Positions 19,421 to 29,275 of a stretch of 64,000 nt of DNA are shown piece after piece. The stretch lies in assembly GCA_014804005.1 (NCBI GenBank), contig JAAVAP010000018.1, forward strand, positions 109,332 through 173,331. The letters are read 5' to 3'. Under the pieces are notes generated by a model. The model was not told where the DNA came from. It saw only the letters and a list, made by a program, of their open reading frames with translations, and ran no database searches. Within the stretch, counting starts at the first letter, position 1; every line of letters starts with the position of its first letter. Origin of the DNA: Treponema sp. (lineage in GTDB: Bacteria > Spirochaetota > Spirochaetia > Treponematales > Treponemataceae). The translations under genes and the position numbers were made by a program.

Positions 19421-21343
19421 ATGATGAACGTTGAAGGAAAGACCGTTCCGCGCCTTGTTCGCGATGTGGTTATAAAAAATCCTGATGTGCCCGCGCAATA
19501 TTCACGCAACGATTCCGGCGAATTCGACTTTTTGACGTTTTCGCAAATGTGGGAATGCGCGATGAATTTTGGCGGCGCGTTGCTTTCCAAAAATGTCGGG
19601 CGCGGCGAAAAAATCGGCCTGATTGCCGACGACCGCAAAGAATGGCAGCAGGCGAGTTTGGGAATTCTTGCCGTGGGCGCGGTGGACGTTCCGCGCGGCA
19701 CGGACGCAAGCCGCGAAGATTTGAAATACATTCTTTCTTTTGTCGAATGCAAAATCTGCATCGCCGAAAATTCTTCCGCCGCAAAAAAAATCCTTGCATC
19801 GAAAAATGATTTGCCCGCGCTCAAGTCTTTGATTATGTTCGACGAGCCGGACGAAGAAATTGTTTCTTTGGCGAAAGATTGCGGAATCGCGCTTTTGAAA
19901 TTCGGCGAAATGCTTGAAGAAGGAAAAAAGTTCCGCGATGAAAATTCTGGCAAAGTCGAATCGGAATTGGAAAAAGGAAATTGGGATGATGTCGCCACAA
20001 TTATTTTTACGAGCGGCACGACCGGAATTCCGAAAGGCGTTGTCATCACGCATGGAAATTTTTTGGCGCAGCTCATCGAAGTTACGGACAGAATTTGGCT
20101 TCGTCCGAACGAGCGCGCGCTTTGCATTTTACCAGTTTGGCACGTTTTCATGCGCGAAGTGGAATATGTGATTTTGAGCCAAGGATGCGCGCTTTGTTAT
20201 TCCAAGCCAATCGGCAATGTGCTTTTGGGCGACCTCACGAAATTGAATCCAGTGATTTTGCCGGCAGTTCCTCGAGTTTTCGAAGGCGTGCTCGAAGGAA
20301 TAAATCGCAAGATGCGGCGCACGGGCGGAATCACGCTCGCGATGTACACTTTTTTTGTTCACGCAGCGATTTTGCACAGCCGAATGCATCGAAAACTTTT
20401 CAGGCAGAACATTCGATTTAAAAAAGAATTCATGCCTTTTTGGTGGGCGATTTTGGTTTTGCCGTGGCTTTTGCTTTGGCCGACAAAACTTTTGGGAAAC
20501 GCGCTCGTGTTCAAAAAAATCCGCAAAATGCTCGGAACGAATTTCCGCGCTGGAGTTGTCGGCGGCGGCTCGTATCCAAAATCGGTGGACGAATTCTTTT
20601 GGGCAATCGGCGTGAACATTGTCGAGGGCTACGGCCTCACCGAAACTTCGCCGATCGTTTCCGTGCGATTCATCGACAAGCCGATTTTCGGCAGCATCGG
20701 AACTCCGCTTTACGGCGTGCAGGCGCGAATTGTCGATATGGAAGGAAATGTTTTGCCGAAATGTCAAAAAGGCGTTTTGCAAATCAAAGGTCCGACGGTG
20801 ATGCAAGGCTATTACAATCGACCCGAACTCACTGCGAAGGCAATTTCGCCGGACGGCTGGCTTGATACGGGCGACCTTGCGATAATCGGAATGGCGGGCG
20901 AACTGAAAATTTTGGGGCGCGTGAAAGACACGATTGTTTTGCGCGGCGGCGAAAATGTCGAGCCAATCCCGCTAGAAACAAAACTCACGGAATCGATTTA
21001 CATTTCCACGGCCGTTGTCATCGGGCAAGACGAGCGCAATTTGGGCGCGTTGATTCTTCCTAATCAAGAAGAGCTTGTTCTGTGGGCGCAAAGTTGCAAC
21101 GTGAAATTCGAAACGTTCGAAGATTTGGTGAAAACGCAGGAAGCCTACAAATTCATCGACGGAATTGTGCGCGAAACAATTTGCGCGAAAAACGGTTTCC
21201 GCGCGTTCGAACGCATTCCAAGATTCGCGCTTCTTTCAAAGCCGTTCGAAGTGGGACGCGAGCTTTCCGCCAAACAAGAATTGATGCGCTACAAAATCAC
21301 GGAACTTTATCCGAACGAAGTGAAATCAATTTTCAGAGAATAA
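19421..21343 (+). CDS. AMP-dependent synthetase / long-chain acyl-CoA ligase
   Basis: TIIFTSGTTGIPKGVVITHGNF, VEGYGLTETSP, GWLDTGDLAIIGMAGELKILGRVKDTIVLRGGENVEP. Confidence 0.93.
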   Translation: MMNVEGKTVPRLVRDVVIKNPDVPAQYSRNDSGEFDFLTFSQMWECAMNFGGALLSKNVGRGEKIGLIADDRKEWQQASLGILAVGAVDVPRGTDASREDLKYILSFVECKICIAENSSAAKKILASKNDLPALKSLIMFDEPDEEIVSLAKDCGIALLKFGEMLEEGKKFRDENSGKVESELEKGNWDDVATIIFTSGTTGIPKGVVITHGNFLAQLIEVTDRIWLRPNERALCILPVWHVFMREVEYVILSQGCALCYSKPIGNVLLGDLTKLNPVILPAVPRVFEGVLEGINRKMRRTGGITLAMYTFFVHAAILHSRMHRKLFRQNIRFKKEFMPFWWAILVLPWLLLWPTKLLGNALVFKKIRKMLGTNFRAGVVGGGSYPKSVDEFFWAIGVNIVEGYGLTETSPIVSVRFIDKPIFGSIGTPLYGVQARIVDMEGNVLPKCQKGVLQIKGPTVMQGYYNRPELTAKAISPDGWLDTGDLAIIGMAGELKILGRVKDTIVLRGGENVEPIPLETKLTESIYISTAVVIGQDERNLGALILPNQEELVLWAQSCNVKFETFEDLVKTQEAYKFIDGIVRETICAKNGFRAFERIPRFALLSKPFEVGRELSAKQELMRYKITELYPNEVKSIFRE

Positions 21344-21410
21344 AGCCTGAAAATCGAGGCGGTGAAATTTAATTTTGGATAAAATAGCCGCGCTTTTCAA
21401 GCGCACCTTC

Positions 21411-23324
21411 TTACGCACCGTTCAGCGAAATCACTTTGAGAATCGCGTCGCCGAATTTTTCCGCTTTGACTTCACCGATTCCGTGAATCGCATAAAGTTC
21501 GGAGCGCGTCGCGGGCTTTTTGTTCGCGAGTTCCGTCAAAGTTTTGTCGCTGAAAATGTAATACGGCGGAATGTTGTTTTCTTCGGCGGTTTTTTTGCGC
21601 CACAATTTTAGCCGCGCCGCAAGGTTTTGCGTCTGCGCGTCGTTTTGAAGAGAATCGGAAATTTCCGAGCGTTTTCGCAAAATGGCTTGCTTTTTTGGAA
21701 ACGCAAGTTGCGCCTTTTTTTGCGATTCAAAATCGATGCGAACGGGAAGTTCAACTTTGTCGCGATTGGAAAGAATTTCTTTTCCGAGCGAAGTTACGGC
21801 AATCACATTGTAATCGCCCGTGCGTCTTATGATGCCGGCATTTTCCATCGCGTCCACAAGTTCAAACCAAGCTTGTTTGGAAAGCTCCGTGCCGATTCCC
21901 CAAGTGCTCAAAAAATTGTGATTGTTCTTCGTGACTTTTTGATTTCGTGAGCCGAGCAAAATGTCGATGATGTGCGCCGCACCGAAACGCTCATGCACGC
22001 GATAAATGCACGACAAAAATTTTTGCACGGGGATTGTCACGTCCTGATTTTTTATTCCCCCTCCTTCGCAAATGTCGCAACAAAATTGGTTTTCGGAATT
22101 CGCGGCGTTTTCTGCGCAAAGTTTGGGTTCGTATTTTTCGCCAAAATAATTCAGCAAAACTTGGCGACGACATTTTCGCGCGTTGGCGAAATCGAGCATC
22201 GCCTGCAAAAGTTTTTCGCTTTTGAAGGATTCCTCTTCGTCCTTTTCGCGGAAAAAATATCGCACTCGGTGAGCGTCGCCCGCGCTGTACAAAAGAAGCG
22301 CGGTGCTCGGCAAGCCATCTCTTCCCGCCCGCCCGATTTCCTGATAATATTGTTCGATCGATTTTGGCAAGGCAAAGTGAATCACGTAGCGAACATTGGG
22401 CTTGTTGATTCCCATTCCGAACGCGACAGTGGCGACCATTATGTCAACTTGATCGCGGATGAATCTTTTCTGATTTTCGCTGCGCACTTCGTCGCTCAAG
22501 CCCGCGTGATAAGGAAGCGCGGAAAAATTTTGCGCCTGCAATTCTTCCGCAAGCGAATCGACTTCCTTTCGCGAAAGGCAATAAATTATTCCGCTCTCGT
22601 CCTTGTGATTTTCTATGAACGAAATGATTTGCCTTGTGCCATCGTTGCGCGGCTGGACTTGCAGAAAAATATTTTTCCTGTTGAAACTGGAAACCAAAAC
22701 GCTTGCGTTTTTCAAATCAAGATTTTTGAGAACGTCCTGCCGAACTTGCTTTGTCGCCGTCGCCGTGAGTGCGAGGCAAGGCGCGTCAGGAAATTCTTTT
22801 CGGAATGAAGCGATTTCCAAATAGTTTGGGCGAAAATCATGCCCCCATTCGCTTATGCAATGCGCCTCATCAATCGTGATGCAGCTCACTTTGAGATTCG
22901 CCTCGCGGAAAATATTTTTCACTCGCTCAGTCGCCAAACCTTCGGGCGAAACGTAAATCAATTTTGCCTCACCTGATTTTATGGATTTTATCGTCTGGAC
23001 ATATTCATCGTATTCAAGCGAGGAATTCAAAAACACAGCGTTCACTCCGGCTTCTTTGAGCGCGCCCACTTGGTCTTGCATAAGCGCGATGAGCGGCGAA
23101 ACCACAATCGTAACGCCCGAAAAAATCAGCGCGGGAATTTGATAGCACAAAGATTTTCCGCCGCCAGTCGGCATGACCGCCAAAGTGTCGCGACCCGACA
23201 AAATATTTTGAATGATTTCTTTTTGCCCCGCGCGGAATTCCGAGTAACCGAAAACATTTTTCAAAACCGCCTCGGGCTTCGCGCCGACAAAATCCGCCGC
23301 ATCGTGTGAAAACAAATTTGACAT
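21411..23324 (-). CDS. recQ: ATP-dependent DNA helicase RecQ
   Basis: FRAGQKEIIQNILSGRDTLAVMPTGGGKSLCYQIPAL, DEAHCISEWGHDFRPNYL, QYYQEIGRAGRDG, C-terminal HRDC-like region. Confidence 0.95.
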   Translation of the reverse strand: MSNLFSHDAADFVGAKPEAVLKNVFGYSEFRAGQKEIIQNILSGRDTLAVMPTGGGKSLCYQIPALIFSGVTIVVSPLIALMQDQVGALKEAGVNAVFLNSSLEYDEYVQTIKSIKSGEAKLIYVSPEGLATERVKNIFREANLKVSCITIDEAHCISEWGHDFRPNYLEIASFRKEFPDAPCLALTATATKQVRQDVLKNLDLKNASVLVSSFNRKNIFLQVQPRNDGTRQIISFIENHKDESGIIYCLSRKEVDSLAEELQAQNFSALPYHAGLSDEVRSENQKRFIRDQVDIMVATVAFGMGINKPNVRYVIHFALPKSIEQYYQEIGRAGRDGLPSTALLLYSAGDAHRVRYFFREKDEEESFKSEKLLQAMLDFANARKCRRQVLLNYFGEKYEPKLCAENAANSENQFCCDICEGGGIKNQDVTIPVQKFLSCIYRVHERFGAAHIIDILLGSRNQKVTKNNHNFLSTWGIGTELSKQAWFELVDAMENAGIIRRTGDYNVIAVTSLGKEILSNRDKVELPVRIDFESQKKAQLAFPKKQAILRKRSEISDSLQNDAQTQNLAARLKLWRKKTAEENNIPPYYIFSDKTLTELANKKPATRSELYAIHGIGEVKAEKFGDAILKVISLNGA

Positions 23325-23468
23325 ATTTTCAATTTGCATAAATGCGTTTTCATTATAACGCAAGCGCGTCGTTTTGTCATCCGATTTTGCGCACGATGGG
23401 CGGGGAAGGCTCGCGTCTTGCGTCCAATCTCACTTGAAACATTTTGTTTTTCTTGCTATAATTTTTCT

Positions 23469-25619
23469 ATGAAAACTTTCACTGTGCTTAAAGGAAAACC
23501 TTTATCGCAAGGCGCTGTTATTACTTCGGACGGAGTGAATTTTTCAATTTTCTCCAAAGATGCGACGAGGGTCGTGCTTTGCTTTTTTGAGAACGCGAAC
23601 GACGGCGCTCCTTGTGCCACGGTGGAATTTGATCCTGTTCAAAACAAGACGGGTGACATTTGGCACGCGCTCATTCCCGAAGCGCGCGCCGGCACTTTGT
23701 ATCTCTATCGAATTGACGGGCCGTACAATCCCGAAAAAGGATTGCGCTTTGATTTTGGCAGATACCTTCTCGATCCTTTTGCGAAATGTTTTTCCGAAGG
23801 TTCTGTTTACAAATCTTTCGCCGCTTCTCCCACGCGCGACATCGACACGATTTTTATAAAAGACAGAAAAATTCAGAGCGCGGAACTTTTTCCAAAATGC
23901 GTCGTGATTGACGATGACGATTTCGATTGGGAGGGGGATAGACCGCTCAACATTCCGCTTGAAAAAAGCATAATTTACGAAACGCATTTGAAAGGCTTTA
24001 CGACTTCCCCGACTTCTTCGGTGAGCGCGGCCGGCACTTACAAGGGCTTCACGGAAAAAATTCCGTATTTGAAATCTTTGGGAATCACTTCGGTGGAATT
24101 TTTGCCGATTCAGGAATTCGACGAAAACGAAAATGCCAACACGAATCCAAAGAACGGCGCGCGCCTTGCGAATTATTGGGGCTACAGCACGATTGGATTT
24201 TTCGCGCCAAAGACCACTTATTCTAGCGCGCGCGCGCCCGGCGAGCCTGTCCGCGAATTCAAGCAAATGGTAAAGGATTTGCATGCCGCCGGAATCGAAG
24301 TGATTTTGGACGTGGTTTACAATCACACGAGCGAAGGCAACGAGCGCGGCTACACTTTTGAATTCAAGGGAATCCAAAACGATCAATATTACACGCTTCC
24401 CTGCGACAAAAAATATTATATGAATTTTTCGGGGTGCGGAAACACGTTCAACTGCAATCAGCCCAACGTGATGCTTTTCATTTTGCAAAGCCTGCGATAT
24501 TGGGTTCAGGAAATGCACGTCGATGGATTTCGCTTTGACTTGGCTTCGATTTTGTGCCGAGGACAAAATGGCGAGTTTCTTTCGTTTCCGCCTTTGACGA
24601 ATTTGATTTCAGTCGATCCGATTCTTTCCAAAACAAAAATAATCGCCGAGCCTTGGGATGCGGGCGGCGGATATCACATGGGATTTTTCCCGGGCGGAAG
24701 ATGGAGCGAATGGAACGATCGTTTCCGCGACGACATTCGCCGATTCATTCGCGGCGACGGAAACACTTCCACGGGCGCGGCGACAAGACTTGCCGGCTCG
24801 AGCGACATTTTTTTCCACAACGGGAAAAGGCCGTTCAATTCGATAAACTACATCACTTGCCACGACGGGTTCACGCTGAACGATTTGGTCAGCTACAACC
24901 AAAAGCACAACGAGGAAAACGGCGAGGAAAATCGCGACGGAAGCGACGGCAACAATTCTTACAATCACGGATTTGAAGGCGAATGCACGAACGTAAAAAT
25001 CGAAGCGTTGCGCTCGCGGCAAATAAAAAATTTCCTCACCGCGCTTTTGACGGCGGTGGGCACTCCGATGATTTTGGGCGGCGACGAATTCCGCAGGACG
25101 CAGCGCGGCAACAACAACGCCTATTGCCAGGACAACGAACTCGCTTGGTTCGACTGGACGTTCGCGCAAAAAAATAAAAGTCTCGTCGAATTTACGAGCC
25201 GCCTCATAAAATTCCGCAAGGCGCATCCTTGCCTTTCGCGAACGGAATTTTTCGGCGAAAGCGAATCGGAAAAATGCAACGGCGTTGAAGTGATTTGGTA
25301 CGACTACGACGGGCGCATTCCCGATTGGTCGAAGCTCAGCAGATTTTTGGCGTATGAAATTTACGGAAGCCGTTTCCAAAAAAGTGACGGCGGCTTCGAC
25401 AATGATTTGTATTTTGCAATCAACACGGACGCGCACGATATGAATCTGATTTTGCCGAGCCTTGCCGATGGAAAAGTTTGGGCGCGTGTTTTGGACACTT
25501 CGTTCCCGGAAGGAGAAGAAATTCTCGAAGCCGGAAAAGAAGAAATCTTGGGCGCGCAAAATCGTTATGTCATTCCCGCGAAATCCTACGTGATTTTGAT
25601 GGCAATTGACAGACGTTAA
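23469..25619 (+). CDS. glgX: Glycogen debranching protein GlgX family
   Basis: GAVITSDGVNFSIFSKDATRVVLCFF, ANYWGYSTIGFFAP, VILDVVYNHTSEGNERG, VDGFRFDLASIL, GGDEFRRTQRGNNNAYCQDNELAWFDW. Confidence 0.95.
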   Translation: MKTFTVLKGKPLSQGAVITSDGVNFSIFSKDATRVVLCFFENANDGAPCATVEFDPVQNKTGDIWHALIPEARAGTLYLYRIDGPYNPEKGLRFDFGRYLLDPFAKCFSEGSVYKSFAASPTRDIDTIFIKDRKIQSAELFPKCVVIDDDDFDWEGDRPLNIPLEKSIIYETHLKGFTTSPTSSVSAAGTYKGFTEKIPYLKSLGITSVEFLPIQEFDENENANTNPKNGARLANYWGYSTIGFFAPKTTYSSARAPGEPVREFKQMVKDLHAAGIEVILDVVYNHTSEGNERGYTFEFKGIQNDQYYTLPCDKKYYMNFSGCGNTFNCNQPNVMLFILQSLRYWVQEMHVDGFRFDLASILCRGQNGEFLSFPPLTNLISVDPILSKTKIIAEPWDAGGGYHMGFFPGGRWSEWNDRFRDDIRRFIRGDGNTSTGAATRLAGSSDIFFHNGKRPFNSINYITCHDGFTLNDLVSYNQKHNEENGEENRDGSDGNNSYNHGFEGECTNVKIEALRSRQIKNFLTALLTAVGTPMILGGDEFRRTQRGNNNAYCQDNELAWFDWTFAQKNKSLVEFTSRLIKFRKAHPCLSRTEFFGESESEKCNGVEVIWYDYDGRIPDWSKLSRFLAYEIYGSRFQKSDGGFDNDLYFAINTDAHDMNLILPSLADGKVWARVLDTSFPEGEEILEAGKEEILGAQNRYVIPAKSYVILMAIDRR

Positions 25620-25674
25620 TTTTATTTTGGTGATTGGTTTGCCGTGATTTTTGCGGCAAATGAATTATGGGAAT

Positions 25675-25698
25675 CTCTAAAAACTTCAGTTTTTAGAG
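25675..25698 (+). terminator. Hairpin between glgX and glgP
   Basis: CTCTAAAAACT-tc-AGTTTTTAGAG, 11-bp perfect inverted repeat. Confidence 0.65.
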
Positions 25699-25759
25699 GT
25701 GTCTTTATATCGCTTCCAAATTTTGAGGAGTGCGAAAAAAAACTTACAGGAGTTTTAGA

Positions 25760-28210
25760 ATGAAATTTGATGCTGAAAAATTTAAGAACGCTCTCAAAGA
25801 GAGATTAAAGCGGCAATACGGAAAAGACATTGTTCATGCAAACAGCCATGATCTTTACGATGCTGTAGCCGCTTCAACGCGAGAGTTCATTTTGGAAAAT
25901 TGGATGGCCACCCGCGCCGAATACGAAAAAAAGCCCGTGCGCCAAGTCTATTATTTGTCCGCAGAATTTTTGATGGGACGTGCGCTCAGCAACAATCTCA
26001 TCAATATGGAAATCAAGGACGCGGTAAAAGAAGTCCTCAAAGACATGAACATCGACTACAATTTGGTGGAAGACCAAGAGCCGGATGCGGGCTTGGGAAA
26101 TGGCGGCTTGGGTCGGCTTGCCGCTTGTTTTTTGGACAGCCTCGCCACGTTGGATTATCCGGGACATGGCTACGGAATCCGCTACGAATACGGAATGTTC
26201 GAGCAGCACATCGAGGACGGCTACCAAGTCGAATATCCAGACAATTGGCTTGTCCATCGCGATCCGTGGGAAACAAAGCGCAGCGACCTTGCCGTGACCG
26301 TTCGATTTGGCGGAAACATTGTCTATGGAAAAACGCCCGACGGCCAGGACAGCTATCATTTGGAAAACGCCGAGGAAGTTACCGCCACGCCTTATGATAT
26401 GCCGATTGTCGGCTACGGAACGAACACCGTGAACACATTGCGCCTTTGGGAAGCCACAAGTTCTAATGGATTCGATTTGCAGCTTTTCAACGACATGCAA
26501 TACAATCGCGCCGTGGAACGCCAGAATTCCGCAGAGAACATAAGCCGCGTTCTTTATCCGAACGATTCCGGTCCGAGCGGAAAAACGTTGCGATTGAAGC
26601 AGCAATATTTCTTCTCAAGCGCGAGTTTGCAAGATTTGGTTCACCACTTTGTCGCAAACTACGGAACGAATTTCCGAAAATTCCCCGAACTTCACGTGAT
26701 TCAATTGAACGACACGCATCCCGTCGTTGCGATTCCTGAATTGATGCGAATTCTCATGGACGAATACGGCGTGAGTTGGGACGAATCTTGGGACATCGTT
26801 ACAAAAACATTCGCCTACACAAACCACACTATTCTTGCCGAAGCTTTGGAAAAATGGCCGATCGATATTTTCCAAGGATTGCTGCCGCGCATTTATCAAA
26901 TCGTGGAAGAAATCAACCGCCGCTTTGTGGAAGATTTGCGCAAGAAATTCCCCGATGATTACGAGCGACAAAACCGAATGTCAATCATCGGAAACGGGCT
27001 TGTTCGAATGGCTTGGCTCGCGATCCATGCTTGCTTCAGCGTGAACGGCGTGGCGGAACTTCACACGGAATTGCTCAAGTCGAAGGAACTCAAGGATTGG
27101 GCAGAAATTTATCCGCAGAAATTCAACAACAAGACAAACGGTATCACGCAACGCCGCTGGCTTTTGAATGCGAATCCTTTGCTTTCGGAATTCATCACGA
27201 AGCGAATCGGGCACGGTTGGGAAAAGGATTTGACGCGGCTCAAGGAATTGGAAAAATTCGTGAACGACGACAAGAGCCTTTCGGAATTGATCGAGATTAA
27301 GCATGCGAACAAGCAGGCTCTCGCCGAATATCTCAAGCACACGCAAAATGATTTCCTCGATCCCGACAGCATTTTCGATGTTCAGGTGAAACGCTTGCAC
27401 GAATACAAACGCCAGCTTCTCAATGTGCTTCACATTATGTATTTGTACAATCGCCTTATCGAAGATTCGAGTTACAATCCGCCGGCGCGAACTTTCATTT
27501 TTGGCGCAAAGGCGGCTTCGGGCTATCGTCGCGCGAAAAGCATCATCAAACTCATCAACACTGTCGCCGATCGCGTCAACAATGATCGTCGCGTTCGCGG
27601 AAAACTTCGCGTCGTTTTCGTGGAAAATTATTGCGTCAGCATCGCCGAAAAGATTTTCCCCGCGTCCGATGTTTCGGAGCAAATTTCAACTGCTGGATTT
27701 GAGGCGAGCGGAACTGGCAACATGAAATTCATGGTGAACGGCGCGCTCACGCTTGGAACGCTCGACGGCGCGAACATTGAAATCGTGCGCGAGGCGGGCG
27801 AAGAGAACGCTTTCGTGTTCGGTCTTACAAGCGATGAAATCATCAAAATGGAAGCCGAGCATTCATACAATCCACAAGAATGCCTTGCGAGAAATCCCGC
27901 GTTGAACAAAGTGGTGGAGCAACTCGTGGACGGCACTTATGATTCTACGCGACAGATTTTCAAGGAATTGCATGATTCTTTGGTTTACGGCGTGGAAGGC
28001 CAGCGACCCGATGTCTACTACATTCTCGCGGATTTTGGCGCGTATTGCCAGGCGCACGAAAAACTCGCCGCCGCTTACACCGACCAAAAAGCTTGGGCGA
28101 AAAAGGCTTTGATAAATATCGCGAACAGCGGAAAGTTCTCAAGCGACCGCACGATCGAAGATTATGTCCGCGACATTTGGAAGCTCGAAAAAATCCAAGT
28201 GAATCGCTAG
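25760..28210 (+). CDS. glgP: Glycogen/starch/alpha-glucan phosphorylase
   Basis: VYYLSAEFLMGRALSNNLIN, DAGLGNGGLGRLAACFLDSLATL, EASGTGNMKFMVNGALTLGTLDGANIEI (PLP site). Confidence 0.97.
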   Translation: MKFDAEKFKNALKERLKRQYGKDIVHANSHDLYDAVAASTREFILENWMATRAEYEKKPVRQVYYLSAEFLMGRALSNNLINMEIKDAVKEVLKDMNIDYNLVEDQEPDAGLGNGGLGRLAACFLDSLATLDYPGHGYGIRYEYGMFEQHIEDGYQVEYPDNWLVHRDPWETKRSDLAVTVRFGGNIVYGKTPDGQDSYHLENAEEVTATPYDMPIVGYGTNTVNTLRLWEATSSNGFDLQLFNDMQYNRAVERQNSAENISRVLYPNDSGPSGKTLRLKQQYFFSSASLQDLVHHFVANYGTNFRKFPELHVIQLNDTHPVVAIPELMRILMDEYGVSWDESWDIVTKTFAYTNHTILAEALEKWPIDIFQGLLPRIYQIVEEINRRFVEDLRKKFPDDYERQNRMSIIGNGLVRMAWLAIHACFSVNGVAELHTELLKSKELKDWAEIYPQKFNNKTNGITQRRWLLNANPLLSEFITKRIGHGWEKDLTRLKELEKFVNDDKSLSELIEIKHANKQALAEYLKHTQNDFLDPDSIFDVQVKRLHEYKRQLLNVLHIMYLYNRLIEDSSYNPPARTFIFGAKAASGYRRAKSIIKLINTVADRVNNDRRVRGKLRVVFVENYCVSIAEKIFPASDVSEQISTAGFEASGTGNMKFMVNGALTLGTLDGANIEIVREAGEENAFVFGLTSDEIIKMEAEHSYNPQECLARNPALNKVVEQLVDGTYDSTRQIFKELHDSLVYGVEGQRPDVYYILADFGAYCQAHEKLAAAYTDQKAWAKKALINIANSGKFSSDRTIEDYVRDIWKLEKIQVNR

Positions 28211-28241
28211 TTTGCTAGTTTAATTCATAAGGAGATTTTGA

Positions 28242-28272
28242 AAATGCCGAGCAACAACTCGGCATTTTTTTA
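28242..28272 (+). terminator. Terminator after glgP
   Basis: AAATGCCGAG-caacaa-CTCGGCATTTTTTT. Confidence 0.85.
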
Positions 28273-28283
28273 CGGGAGTTGAA

Positions 28284-29165
28284 ATGGCATCGGATTTGGA
28301 ATTCGTGGAATATGTTTGCGAGCAAATTGGAGACGCTGGCAAAATCTCATACAAAAAAATGTTTGGCGACTACACCATTTATTGCGAAAAAAAAGTCATC
28401 GGCTTGATTTGCGACAATCGCTTTTTCGTCAAGAAAACTCAAGGCGGCGAAAATTTTTATTCGGGATGCGCGGAGGATTTTCCCTATTCCGGCGCAAAAT
28501 TGCATTTCGTTCCAGACAGAATTGACGAGCGCGATTTTATGGCAGGATTCATTCGCGCTACTTATGATTCCCTTCCCGAGCCGAAACCGAAAGCCGAGAA
28601 AAAGCAAAAGATTGAAAAAACAACATTGCGCACCGAACGTCTGGTTTTGCGATCTTGGAAAATTTCCGATGCAAAAGATTTGTTCGAAAGCGCGAGCGAT
28701 GAAGACGTTGGTCCAATCGCAGGTTGGCCGCCGCACAAAAGTATCGAACAAAGCCGCGATGTAATAAAAAATGTTTTCTGCGGAAAAGAATGCTATGCCG
28801 TCTGCGACAAAAACTCTGGCGCGGCAATCGGTTGCATCGAACTCAAATTGAACGGGCACACAGATTTGACAAGCCGCGACGACGAATGCGAAATGGGATT
28901 TTGGATTTCCAAAAATTATTGGGGACGCGGACTAATTCCGGAAGCCGCCCGCGAACTTTTGCGACGCGCATTCGAAGATTTGGGAATGCGCACAGTTTGG
29001 TGCGGCTACTACGACGGCAACGAAAAGTCAAAGCGTACGCAGGAAAAAATTGGATTTATTTTTCATCACACTTGCGATGCCGTGGATGTTCCGCTTTTGG
29101 GCGAAACGCGAATTGGACACACGAATTATATGACGCGCGAGATGTGGCACGATTTGCAAAAATAA
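28284..29165 (+). CDS. TfoX N-terminal domain - GNAT acetyltransferase fusion
   Basis: N-term SYKKMFGDYTIYCEKKVIGLICDNRFFVKKT...FSYSG-like segment; C-term LRTERLVLRSWKISDAKDLFE...GFWISKNYWGRGLIPEAARELLRRAF. Confidence 0.85.
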   Translation: MASDLEFVEYVCEQIGDAGKISYKKMFGDYTIYCEKKVIGLICDNRFFVKKTQGGENFYSGCAEDFPYSGAKLHFVPDRIDERDFMAGFIRATYDSLPEPKPKAEKKQKIEKTTLRTERLVLRSWKISDAKDLFESASDEDVGPIAGWPPHKSIEQSRDVIKNVFCGKECYAVCDKNSGAAIGCIELKLNGHTDLTSRDDECEMGFWISKNYWGRGLIPEAARELLRRAFEDLGMRTVWCGYYDGNEKSKRTQEKIGFIFHHTCDAVDVPLLGETRIGHTNYMTREMWHDLQK

Positions 29166-29275
29166 AATTTTGTGAATGCAAAATTTGAAAAAAGCGTCAC
29201 AAAATCAACAACACCAATCGTTTGCCAATTTTAAATACTCTAAAAAATTTTCGTATTCCTGCCGATAGAATAATT

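Noticed and set aside
23544-24566. 340-aa minus ORF
   Set aside because: Antisense to glgX; no family signature.
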